A stretch of DNA of 44,063 nt from Nocardioidaceae bacterium (GCA_013696555.1 JACCYJ010000253.1:1-44063), one strand, 5' to 3'. Numbered from the stretch's first letter, positions 1 through 7,182 are shown. A program made the numbers and translations. Notes: generated from the letters alone by a model not told the origin.

Positions 1-97
1 CGGGCTGCTGGCGTCTTCTTGCTCCGGTGACCCGGCATTATGTGGTTCGAACGGACGGCGGACGGCGGCGTGGGTCGGGAGAATGAAGCTGTGCTGA

Positions 98-421
98 CTC
101 GTCCTCGCCGGTGAGCTGCAACCGACCCGCCGCTACACGATCACCTACCGCAGCGGACGCCACGCCGTAGGGGCCGCCCGCAGCACGGTGCCGGAGCTGC
201 CTGACGGTTTCCGCTACCACGACCTACGGCACTACCTGGCGTCGCTGCTCATCGCCTCCGGTGCCGACGTGAAGGTGGTTCAGGCGAGGCTGCGGCACGC
301 ATCGGCCAAGACGACGCTGGACACGTCCGGGCACCTGTGGCCGGACTCCGACGACAGCACTCGCGCCGCTATCGACGCGGTGATAACAGCTCGCACCTCA
401 AGCACTAGGAGGGCCGTCTAG
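98..421 (+). pseudogene. Tyrosine recombinase (integrase) C-terminal remnant
   Basis: This is the C-terminal end of a phage-type tyrosine recombinase; the usable start is a GTG at 188. Visible family signatures are the H-x-x-R box (HDLRH, residues 11-15 from that GTG), the LRHAS box with its His at 37, and the closing TTLDT-x-GHLWP block. In the family the residue after TTLDT is the Tyr that attacks DNA. Here it is Ser47 (TCC at 326-328), one base from a Tyr codon. The frame is closed by TGA at 95-97 and no core-binding domain is visible upstream. The fragment therefore lacks the first catalytic Arg and Lys as well as the nucleophile and should be inactive. It probably marks an old integration event at the left edge. 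Confidence 0.75.
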
Positions 422-630
422 TGGAGTGCCAGAGTCCCAACTGCCAGCGTCCAGCCGAAGTGTGGATGGCCGCCGTCTACGCAACCGCCTACGAGTGGGA
501 CAACTACCACCAAGGTCGCCTCTGCCGCCGGTGCGCGGCAGAGTGGAGCAGCTGCGTGGCCACCGACGGCGGCGTCCGAGTCGAACTTGAGTCGCTCAAT
601 CCTGGCTCTTGCGGACTATCTGCGGACTAA
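421..630 (+). CDS. Small Cys-rich protein, possible zinc-binding
   Basis: This 69-residue ORF has no family I recognise. It starts with GTG at 421, sharing one base with the integrase-remnant stop, and has a strong ribosome site (AGGAGGG, 407-413) 7 nt upstream, so translation is plausible. Cys3 and Cys8, then a CRRC pair about 26 residues later, could bind zinc; the rest is rich in Trp, Tyr and Ala. Such small proteins are often translationally coupled to integrases in mobile elements, which is inference here. Whether it remains useful next to a dead recombinase is unknown. Confidence 0.5.
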   Translation: MECQSPNCQRPAEVWMAAVYATAYEWDNYHQGRLCRRCAAEWSSCVATDGGVRVELESLNPGSCGLSAD

Positions 631-658
631 ACCGAGCAGCTCCCCGCATTGTCGCAGG

Positions 659-886
659 TCAGATGCCCAACCGGGGTCGTATGTCGTAGTACGGCACAAA
701 CATGTGCACGGCGTGGGACCCGTGATGAACGGCGCAGGTGAAGAAGATCAATGCGGTTGCGGTGCCCAGCTTGTTGGTGCGCAATTCGTGGTTCTGGATC
801 AGCGGTACCACGATCGCCCGGACTATCCCGAAGTAGGCCAGGGCCACGATGGCGTTAGCGACCGCCGCAACCTGCCAAGACTCCAC
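659..886 (-). pseudogene. Truncated N-terminus of a membrane sensor protein
   Basis: Reading leftward from a GTG at 886, this encodes 75 residues with two hydrophobic segments (about residues 5-30 and 42-58) and the block FFTCAVHHGSHAVHM. I associate that arrangement with the N-terminal membrane sensor of actinobacterial GGDEF, PAS or histidine-kinase proteins. A good ribosome site (AGGGAGAG) precedes the start, so it was once a working gene. The frame ends at 659 after a few unrelated residues (YDIRPRLGI), and no output domain follows toward the integrase remnant. The break looks like a deletion or insertion junction between this gene and the left-edge mobile debris. Confidence 0.55.
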
Positions 887-998
887 AGTCAGCTCTCCCT
901 GCTGCTACTACATGCACAAGCTGTGACGAGTTAACTACTAAGAGTTTAGATACCGGAACGGCGTGAGCACCATCCCTGACTCCGAAGGGACTAGTCGA

Positions 999-1016
999 CA
1001 GCCGTCCGAACGGCTG
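999..1016. repeat. Short hairpin in gene-free stretch 887-1165
   Basis: Between the truncated sensor and the tmsA promoter there is no supportable gene. The stretch holds this 6-bp stem with a 6-nt loop (CAGCCG/CGGCTG) and the first family A repeat. No T-run follows the hairpin, so it is not a convincing terminator. Confidence 0.3.
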
Positions 1017-1076
1017 ACGCTGGAGGTCAGCCCGCATGCCCCGTGGGTCGTCGATGTCGCCGGGAGCTCTGCGGCG

Positions 1077-1160
1077 TACTTCCAATGGCTGGGGGGCACT
1101 TCCAATGGGTTCGACCCCATTGGAAGTGACCCGACACCACGTGAACGTGGGATCGGGACA
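1077..1160 (+). repeat. Intergenic palindromic repeat family A, copy 1
   Basis: This copy has, in order, a half motif ACTTCCAATGGCT, a 32-bp near-perfect inverted repeat (1097-1128, half-site CACTTCCAATGGG), the 14-bp near palindrome CCACGTGAACGTGG (1137-1150) and the tail GATCGGGACA. The same string occurs at about 7183-7257 (same orientation) and 14608-14691 (inverted). This copy ends only 6 bp before the -10 hexamer of tmsA, so its CCACGTGAACGTGG part covers the position of a -35 element and could be an operator there. Function is unknown. Confidence 0.9.
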
Positions 1161-1165
1161 GCCCC

Positions 1166-1171
1166 TACCCT
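1166..1171 (+). promoter_or_regulatory. Probable -10 of tmsA (leaderless)
   Basis: TACCCT lies exactly 6 nt before the GTG at 1178, the spacing expected if transcription begins at the start codon. No Shine-Dalgarno sequence precedes that GTG, which fits leaderless initiation. Confidence 0.5.
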
Positions 1172-1177
1172 TTCGGC

Positions 1178-2572
1178 GTGAGGGCGACAGGGGTGGGAAG
1201 CCGTACGCACAAGGCGGGCGTGGCGCGGCTGCTCGAGTCGTACGCGGCGATCCCACCGGACGCCCCGGTGCGGTTGGCCAAGCGCACCTCGAACCTGTTC
1301 CGGCCACGAACGGCGGCACCGCCGCAGGGCCTCGACGTGTCTGGCCTCGATGGCGTCCTCGAGATCGACCCCGTTAACCGCACCGCCGACGTGCAGGGCA
1401 TGTGCACGTACGAACGTCTCGTCGACGCCACGCTCGACCACGGGTTGATGCCGCTGGTCGTCCCGCAGCTGCGGACGATCACGCTTGGCGGTGCGGTGAG
1501 CGGGCTCGGCATCGAATCGACGTCGTTCCGCAACGGGCTGCCGCACGAGTCGGTGCTGGAGCTCGACATCCTGACCGGAGCTGGGGACATCGTCACCGCC
1601 CGTCCCGACGGGGAGCACGCCGACCTGTTCGAGACCTTCCCCAACTCCTACGGCAGCTTGGGATATGCGACCCGGTTGCGGATCGAGCTCGAGCCGATTG
1701 CCCCGTACGTCGCTCTGACGCACGTACGGCTGGACACCCTGGATGACCTGGCGCAGACCATCGCCGATGTGGTCGACCAACGCGCATTCGCGGGTGCTCC
1801 GGTCGACTTCGTCGACGGCGTGGCTTTCTCGCCGGACGAGGCGTACCTCACTCTCGGTCGCGGCGTCGACGAGGTGTCGAAGACGAGCGACTACACCGGT
1901 GCTGGCATCTACTACCGATCCATCGCCGAGCGCCCGACCGATTCCCTGACAAGTCACGACTACTTGTGGCGTTGGGACACCGACTGGTTCTGGTGCTCGC
2001 AGGCCTTCGGCGCGCAGCACCCGGTCATCCGCCGGATGTGGCCAGCGCGCTACCGCCGCAGCGACGTCTACCACCGGCTGGTCGGTCTCGAGGATCACTG
2101 GCATCTCGCCGCCCGCCTCGACCGGATGCGGGGGAGACCTGCCCGCGAACGGGTGGTGCAGGATGTCGAGGTCCCGGTGGGGCGGCTGGCTGACTTCTTG
2201 CGCTGGTTCGATGCGAAGGTTGGGATGCGGCCGGTGTGGCTGTGCCCGTTGCGACTTCGCGAGCCGGGAGGTCCCGGATCGGCGCGGACGTGGCCAGCGT
2301 ATCCGTTGCGCCCGGGCGAGACCTACGTCAACGTCGGCTTCTGGGGCACAGTCCCCATCGCCGCTGACGCTCGCGACGGTGATGTCAACCGTGCCATCGA
2401 GGCGGCCGTCGCCAGCCATGACGGCCACAAGTCGCTCTACTCCGACACCTACTACGACGAGCCGACGTTTGACCGGCTCTATGGCGGCGCCTCCCGTGTG
2501 GCGGTCCAGCGGCGTTACGACCCCGAGCGGCGACTGACGGGACTGTACGAAAAGGTGGTGGCACGACCGTGA
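1178..2572 (+). CDS. tmsA: FAD-dependent reductase for 10-methyl fatty acid synthesis (TmsA/BfaA-like)
   Basis: This 464-residue protein is an FAD-binding (PCMH-type) oxidoreductase related to the DHCR24 sterol-reductase group. The flavin domain is seen in VPQLRTITLGGAVSGLGIES (about residues 101-120) and GSLGYATRLRI. It is translationally coupled by a GTGA overlap to a cyclopropane-synthase-like methyltransferase, the arrangement of tmsA-tmsB (bfaA-bfaB). In that pathway TmsB adds a methylene group to the double bond of an oleoyl phospholipid, and TmsA reduces 10-methylene to 10-methyl stearate with NADPH. The GTG at 1178 was chosen for its TAnnnT-N6 promoter; GTG 1193 is the alternative. 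A third gene, tmsC, sometimes present, is not seen. The family is clear; the exact product is inferred from the pairing. Confidence 0.82.
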   Translation: MRATGVGSRTHKAGVARLLESYAAIPPDAPVRLAKRTSNLFRPRTAAPPQGLDVSGLDGVLEIDPVNRTADVQGMCTYERLVDATLDHGLMPLVVPQLRTITLGGAVSGLGIESTSFRNGLPHESVLELDILTGAGDIVTARPDGEHADLFETFPNSYGSLGYATRLRIELEPIAPYVALTHVRLDTLDDLAQTIADVVDQRAFAGAPVDFVDGVAFSPDEAYLTLGRGVDEVSKTSDYTGAGIYYRSIAERPTDSLTSHDYLWRWDTDWFWCSQAFGAQHPVIRRMWPARYRRSDVYHRLVGLEDHWHLAARLDRMRGRPARERVVQDVEVPVGRLADFLRWFDAKVGMRPVWLCPLRLREPGGPGSARTWPAYPLRPGETYVNVGFWGTVPIAADARDGDVNRAIEAAVASHDGHKSLYSDTYYDEPTFDRLYGGASRVAVQRRYDPERRLTGLYEKVVARP

Positions 2573-3852
2573 GCACAACGACCGGAGCGCGGGTGGCGAT
2601 CGCGGAGGCACTCCAGGTGGTCCTGCCTGAGGGCCTGCCGTTCCGCTTCAGTGCATACGACGGCAGCACCGCCGGTCCGCCCGACGCTGAGATCAGCATG
2701 CATCTGGCCAACGAACGCGGACTGTCGTACGTGCTCACGGCACCGGGTGACCTCGGCATGGCGCGAGCGTACGTGTCAGGCGACCTGATCATCGGCGGCG
2801 TCCACCCCGGTGACCCGTTCGAGTTGCTGCGGATGATGTCGGACGAGGTGCGGTTCCGCCGCCCGCCCGCAGCGGACGCGGTCCGGGTGGTTCGCGGGCT
2901 CGGTTGGGGCCATCTCAAGCCGCCGCCCCCGCCGCCGCAGGAGCATCTGCCGCGCTGGCGGCGCACATTCGAGGGGCTGCGGCACTCGCGGAGCCGCGAC
3001 GCTGCCGCCATTCACCACCACTACGACGTCTCCAACGCGTTCTACGAGATGGTGCTCGGGCCGTCGATGACCTATACCTGCGCCGTCTACCCGTCACCGA
3101 AGGCCACCCTGGAAGAGGCGCAGCGCGAGAAGTACGACCTGGTTGCCCGCAAGCTGGGTTTGCGTCCAGGCATGCGGTTGCTCGACGTGGGTTGCGGTTG
3201 GGGCGGAATGGTGCGCCATGCGGCTCGGGAGTACGGGGTGCACGCCATCGGCGTCACGCTGTCGCGGCAGCAGGCTGAGTGGGGAGCCGGCGCTATCGAG
3301 CGCGAAGGTCTGGGGGACCTGGCGGAGGTGCGGTTCTGCGACTACCGTGACGTGCCGGAGTCGGCCTTCGATGCCATCAGCTCGATCGGGCTGACCGAGC
3401 ACGTCGGGCTGCGCAACTACCCGGCGTACTTCGGGTTCCTGCGCGATCGGTTGCGGCCGGGTGGCCGGCTGCTTAACCACTGCATCACCCGTTGCGACAA
3501 CCGCCCACGCGACACGGGTCCCTTCCTCGACCGGTACGTGTTCCCCGACGGCGAGCTGACCGGGTCTGGGCGAGTGATCACCGAGGCACAGGACGCCGGG
3601 TTGGAGGTACGGCACGAGGAGAACCTGCGTGAGCACTACGCGCTCACGCTCGAGAGCTGGTGCGGCAACCTGGTCGACTCCTGGGACGCGTGCGTACGAG
3701 AAGTCGGAGAAGGCACCGCCAGGGTCTGGGGCATCTACATGGCCGGCTGCCGGCTCGGATTCGAGCGCAATGAGGTGCAGCTCCACCAAGTGCTCGCCGC
3801 GCGGGTCGACGACGACGGTGATGCGTCGTTCCCGCTGCGCCCGGACTGGTGA
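2569..3852 (+). CDS. tmsB: SAM-dependent fatty acyl methyltransferase (TmsB/BfaB-like, cyclopropane synthase family)
   Basis: This 427-residue protein has the N-terminal helical region of cyclopropane-fatty-acyl-phospholipid synthases, then HHHYDVSNAFYEMVLG, the SAM-binding loop LLDVGCGWGGM (about 204-214) and TEHVGLRNYPAYF around the acidic active-site region. It transfers a one-carbon unit from SAM to an unsaturated phospholipid acyl chain at the membrane surface. A proline run, PPPPPPQ (about residues 122-128), separates the halves. The GTG start overlaps the tmsA stop. On sequence alone it could be a plain cyclopropane synthase (cfa/ufaA); coupling to the flavin reductase favours 10-methyl products. 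Confidence 0.85.
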   Translation: MSTTTGARVAIAEALQVVLPEGLPFRFSAYDGSTAGPPDAEISMHLANERGLSYVLTAPGDLGMARAYVSGDLIIGGVHPGDPFELLRMMSDEVRFRRPPAADAVRVVRGLGWGHLKPPPPPPQEHLPRWRRTFEGLRHSRSRDAAAIHHHYDVSNAFYEMVLGPSMTYTCAVYPSPKATLEEAQREKYDLVARKLGLRPGMRLLDVGCGWGGMVRHAAREYGVHAIGVTLSRQQAEWGAGAIEREGLGDLAEVRFCDYRDVPESAFDAISSIGLTEHVGLRNYPAYFGFLRDRLRPGGRLLNHCITRCDNRPRDTGPFLDRYVFPDGELTGSGRVITEAQDAGLEVRHEENLREHYALTLESWCGNLVDSWDACVREVGEGTARVWGIYMAGCRLGFERNEVQLHQVLAARVDDDGDASFPLRPDW

Positions 3853-3860
3853 CCCACCGG

Positions 3861-3907
3861 GAGTTGTCACTGCCAGATCAGGTCATTGCCTGGCGTGGCA
3901 GTGAAAG
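3861..3907. repeat. Nested-hairpin repeat family B, copy 1
   Basis: The outer stem is CACTGCCA (3868-3875) with TGGCAGTG (3896-3903), and an inner CAGG/CCTG (3879-3882, 3889-3892) makes a nested hairpin. The same skeleton (TGTCAC, CAGG, CCTG, GTGACA) recurs at 25576-25624 and 32002-32050. All three copies lie just downstream of gene ends. This one begins 8 nt after the tmsB stop. Confidence 0.85.
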
Positions 3908-3983
3908 ATCGAGTTCCATCGCGCGAGTCAGCGCATCGCCCGAACGGGCCATGAGTTGTGGATGACCGGTTGATACACGGTGT

Positions 3984-4004
3984 GTAGTCGAGCGACTACT
4001 TTTT
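3984..4004 (+). terminator. Rho-independent terminator candidate after tmsAB
   Basis: GTAGTCG and CGACTAC pair as an inverted repeat centred on AG (in practice a 6-bp stem with a 4-nt loop), followed at once by five T. T-runs are rare in this GC-rich sequence, so an intrinsic terminator for tmsAB is plausible. An operator for the next gene is the alternative. Confidence 0.5.
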
Positions 4005-4059
4005 GGAGAGTTGGTCTCGCCTATGAGAGGCACGGCCGCTTCTGAAAAGGACACCGCAC

Positions 4060-4593
4060 ATGCGAAAAGGGATCTGTCTCGGTCTCGCGAGCGTTGGAAC
4101 TGCAGCGATTCTGTCCGGCACCGCGGCCCCCGCCTCGGCTGCAACCAGCGGCGACACCACAGTCACATTCGCACTCATCGGCGCCGCGCTGAGCATCGAC
4201 GTGCAGCCAACTGCTGACCTCGGAACGGGCGCAACGGGCGCTGCGTCTGTCAGCGGTCAGCTGGGCACGGTGCGAGTTACCGACCTGCGGGGTGGCATCC
4301 AGAACTGGAGTGCCAGCGCAACGTCCACCACGTTCTCCAATGGCGGAACCGGAGCCGGGCGGACAGTGTCGAGTGGTGTCAGTTACACCACCGGAGCTCT
4401 CACCACCAGCGGCACCATCGTTATCGCTCCGATCGGTCCGACCGCCCTCAGCGGGACACCCGCCACGGTGGCTCGACCGACGGCCGTCGTCGGCAACAAC
4501 ACCGCAGCATGGAACCCCACCCTGACGGTCTCGCTGCCGTCTGACGCTCTGGCCGGCTCGTACAGCGGCACCATCACTACCTCGGTGCTCTAG
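4060..4593 (+). CDS. Secreted WxL-like surface protein
   Basis: This 177-residue protein begins with a clear Sec signal peptide (MRKG, hydrophobic core, cleavage after APASA near residue 27). The mature part is Thr/Ser/Gly-rich, predicted beta-sandwich, and resembles the WxL cell-wall-binding domain: a GTVRVTDLRG block, a Trp motif QNWSASAT, and a C-terminal strand ending YSGTITTSVL. WxL domains attach non-covalently to peptidoglycan and usually accompany DUF916 proteins, as here 10 nt downstream. The start has a ribosome site (AAAAGGA, 4044-4050). Only the first WxL-type Trp motif is recognisable, so the assignment is structural. Likely role: part of a surface complex of unknown ligand. Confidence 0.6.
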   Translation: MRKGICLGLASVGTAAILSGTAAPASAATSGDTTVTFALIGAALSIDVQPTADLGTGATGAASVSGQLGTVRVTDLRGGIQNWSASATSTTFSNGGTGAGRTVSSGVSYTTGALTTSGTIVIAPIGPTALSGTPATVARPTAVVGNNTAAWNPTLTVSLPSDALAGSYSGTITTSVL

Positions 4594-4603
4594 AGGTCGA
4601 GCC

Positions 4604-5659
4604 GTGCGCAGGCCTCTGATCGCGCTTGTTCTGGTGGCGGGCGCAGTTGCCACTGTCACGCTCGCCTCGGCCGGAGTTGCCGACGACGCGGGCGTTGGGC
4701 ACGGCCTCGGCATCCGGCTCGTGGATGTCCCGGTCGCAGCAGCGGACAATCCGCGAGCGCGGGTCTACATCATCGACCATGTCCGACCGGGCGAGACGAT
4801 CGAGCGCCGCGTTCAGGTGGTCAACGACACCCGCCACCCGGCGAACACCGCCTTGTACGCAGCCGCAGCAGACATTGGGGGAGGGGGGTTCATCGGCGCC
4901 CAGGGCCGGGCTGAGAACGAGCTGTCCAGCTGGACCTCGGTCAAGCCGAGATCGCCCTTCTTGGAGCCCGGGGATCGCAGATTGGCAACCGTGCGCATTC
5001 GGGTGCCCGAGGATGCATCCGAGGGTGAGAGATACGCCGCCGTGTGGGCCGAAGTCACGACGCCCCCGAGGCGACCCGGCGGCATCCTCCACGTCAGCCG
5101 GGTAGGCGTGCGCATCTACTTGTCCGTCGGACCTGGAGGCGAACCAGCCTCCGACTTCGCGATTCGCTCGTTCACTGCCGCACGGGCAGACGATGGCAGC
5201 CCAGTCGTTCAGGTACTGGTTCGCAACACAGGTGGGAGGGCGCTCGACCTCGAGGGACGCCTGCGGCTGTCCGAGGGTCCCGGGGGCCTGTCCGCGGGTC
5301 CTTACCGGCTGTCCCCCGGAACCACGCTGGGCATCGGGCAAGCTGAGCAGGTAAGCGTGGTTCTCGACAAGCGACTGCCCGATGGTCCGTGGCTTGCTGA
5401 AGCCACTGTCCGCAGCGGACTGCTCAAGCACACCGCTTCGGCGAAACTGACCTTTCCGTCAGCCCCGGGGGCCAGTTCTACGGTCGAGGCGAAGCACGGA
5501 GCCGGCCTGCCCTGGGTCGCTATCTTGGCGTTGGTGATGGCCGTTCTGTTGCTGGCATGGCTGGCATGGCTGGTGTGGCGCAGGCGTCGCGCTACCGGGC
5601 GAGTAAGTGATACGCAGCCAGAAACGCTGACTCATGAAGACCGACTGGTCAGGCGATGA
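4604..5659 (+). CDS. DUF916-like secreted protein with C-terminal membrane anchor
   Basis: This 351-residue protein has an N-terminal signal sequence (about 1-25), an extracellular part made of two immunoglobulin-like folds (about 30-165 and 175-285), a transmembrane helix (about 303-325) and a basic cytosolic tail starting WRRRRATGR. The blocks YIIDHVRPGETIERRVQVVN, EPGDRRLATVRIRVPEDASE and RVGVRIYLSVG match the DUF916 (WxL partner) pattern in which conserved strands pack beside a beta-sandwich. In Firmicutes these proteins pair with WxL domains on the wall. The preceding WxL-like gene makes a two-component surface unit likely. It ends 6 bp from the oppositely oriented methyltransferase gene. 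Confidence 0.65.
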   Translation: MRRPLIALVLVAGAVATVTLASAGVADDAGVGHGLGIRLVDVPVAAADNPRARVYIIDHVRPGETIERRVQVVNDTRHPANTALYAAAADIGGGGFIGAQGRAENELSSWTSVKPRSPFLEPGDRRLATVRIRVPEDASEGERYAAVWAEVTTPPRRPGGILHVSRVGVRIYLSVGPGGEPASDFAIRSFTAARADDGSPVVQVLVRNTGGRALDLEGRLRLSEGPGGLSAGPYRLSPGTTLGIGQAEQVSVVLDKRLPDGPWLAEATVRSGLLKHTASAKLTFPSAPGASSTVEAKHGAGLPWVAILALVMAVLLLAWLAWLVWRRRRATGRVSDTQPETLTHEDRLVRR

Positions 5660-5665
5660 TCGCCC

Positions 5666-6490
5666 TTAGTCCAGTTGGCGGCGGACCTCGTAGAGCACGA
5701 TGCCGGCCGCGACCGCCAGGTTGAGTGACGACACGCGCCCGTGCAAGGCGATGCTGACCTGAGCCGATCCGCGAGCCAGCGCGGCGGCCGGCAACCCGCT
5801 TCGTTCGCTGCCGAACATCACCACCATCGGCAGGCGCAACGATACTTCGGCCAATCGCGTCGGCGCTCGCGCGGAGGTCGTCACGGTTGCGGCGCCGCCA
5901 GCCTCGGCCCAGTCGAACACTGTCTCCAGCCGGGCCTCGTGCACCACCGGGACCGCGAACAAGGAACCCATCGATGCTTTCACCGCCAGTGGGGCGAACG
6001 GGTCGGTGGTGTCACCGACGAGTACGACGCCAGCAACGCCCATGGCGTCGGCGGTGCGGATGATCGTGCCGAGGTTGCCCGGGTTCGCTACCTCGTGGAG
6101 CGCCATGAAGAGCGAGTCGCTGCCGATAACCAAGTCGTCGAGATCGCCGATCCGGCCGCGGACGATTGCAGCCAGACCGGACGGTCCGTCCCGCTCGGAC
6201 AGCCGGGTGAAAAGCTCCGCACTCATCCGGGCGACCGGTGTCCCGAGACGCTCCCGCTCACTGACCATGGCCAATGCCGGTGAGTCCTTGAGCAGGTCGG
6301 GCGCGATCACGAGTGTCTCGACGTCAGCATCGGCGTCGACCGCGTACCAGACCGGCGCAACGCCCTCGACGAGGTAAGCACCCTCCCGTTGGCGGTTTCG
6401 CCGCTGCGACAACGACCGCATCCGCTTGGCCAGCGGGTTGGCGGCGCTGGTGATCAAGCCCGGTTGCATGGCAACCATCATCGCTGTCAC
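5666..6490 (-). CDS. TrmH/SpoU-family RNA 2'-O-methyltransferase
   Basis: This protein of about 274 residues has an N-terminal substrate-binding region (LITSAANPLAKRMRSL through YLVEG) and a C-terminal SPOUT knot. The three knot motifs are present: EVANPGNLGTIIRTADA, VMFGSERSGL and SSLNLAVAAGIVLYE. Family members methylate a ribose 2'-OH in rRNA or tRNA using SAM. The N-terminal part resembles 23S rRNA methyltransferases of the RlmB/TsnR type, but the target base cannot be read from sequence. The GTG at 6490 is the longest start; ATGs at 6478 and 6475 are equally plausible. Confidence 0.85.
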   Translation of the reverse strand: MTAMMVAMQPGLITSAANPLAKRMRSLSQRRNRQREGAYLVEGVAPVWYAVDADADVETLVIAPDLLKDSPALAMVSERERLGTPVARMSAELFTRLSERDGPSGLAAIVRGRIGDLDDLVIGSDSLFMALHEVANPGNLGTIIRTADAMGVAGVVLVGDTTDPFAPLAVKASMGSLFAVPVVHEARLETVFDWAEAGGAATVTTSARAPTRLAEVSLRLPMVVMFGSERSGLPAAALARGSAQVSIALHGRVSSLNLAVAAGIVLYEVRRQLD

Positions 6491-6524
6491 CCCCTAGCAT
6501 GGTCGCCGAGTCTTCCCTCTATGA

Positions 6525-7135
6525 CGGGAGTTCGGCGGCGCGTTCTTGCTGATGACCGGGATCATGTGGATGTTCCGCAATGCCAGTCCGACAAGGACGG
6601 CACGCGGCTTTCGTCTGGCGCAAACTGTCTCGGCTGCAGCAATGGCGCTCGGGCACGGCCTGCAAGACGCCCAGAAGACGATGGGCGTCATCTTCTTGGC
6701 GTTGCTCGTCTCCGACCGTGTCGATCAGAACGCCCCCATTCCCTGGTGGGTCAAGGTCGCCGCCGCGAGCGCCATCTCGCTCGGCACCTACTCTGGCGGT
6801 GGCGAGCGCGATCTCGCTCGGCACCTACTCCGGCGGTTGGTGGATCATGCGGACACTCGGCAGGCGAATCATCCATCTCGACCCGCCACGCGGTTTCGCG
6901 TCCGAGACGGTCGCGGCAGCCACGCTGTACGTGATGGCGATCGGGCTGCACGCGCCGGTGTCGACCACGCACACGATCACGTCGTCACTCATGGGAGCCG
7001 GTGCGTCGAAGCGACTCTCTGCGGTCCGCTGGGGGGGTCGCGCGCGGCATCGTGTTGGCCTGGATCGTCACAATCCCGATGGCCGGACTGATGGCTGCCG
7101 GCGCGTACGGCATCGCCCGACTGTTCCTGTCCTGA
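6525..7135 (+). pseudogene. pit: Inorganic phosphate transporter Pit, C-terminal half, frameshifted
   Basis: Three consecutive frames spell the C-terminal half of a PiT phosphate permease. The first runs from FGGAFLLMTGIMWMF to TYSGG and includes AMALGHGLQDAQKTMG. The second runs from WWIMRTLG to SAVRWGG and includes the signature HAPVSTTHTITSSLMG. The third is VARGIVLAWIVTIPMAG to the stop at 7133-7135. The first break is a 36-bp tandem duplication with a 37-bp offset. The second is a run of seven G (7031-7037) where six would keep the frame. The N-terminal half is missing behind a stop at 6522-6524. Low-affinity phosphate uptake by this locus is therefore lost; the adjacent high-affinity pst operon is intact. 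Confidence 0.85.
6765..6837 (+). repeat. 36-bp tandem duplication inside pit
   Basis: Positions 6765-6800 and 6802-6837 are copies differing at two bases, each encoding AISLGTYSGG. The 37-bp period shifts the frame, so the duplication itself inactivates the gene. The two substitutions suggest it is not very recent. Confidence 0.85.
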
Positions 7136-7182
7136 GCACGTCGCCTTGTTGCGCGATCGCGAGCTCCGCTGGAGGACGGTGC

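Noticed and set aside
587-934. A 115-residue plus-strand ORF at the left edge.
   Set aside because: It is the complement of the truncated sensor and has no ribosome site or known motif.
938-2611. A 557-residue minus-strand reading frame opposite tmsA.
   Set aside because: It is antisense to a clear flavoprotein, is Arg/Pro-rich and has no recognisable domain. Long antisense frames are expected at this GC content.
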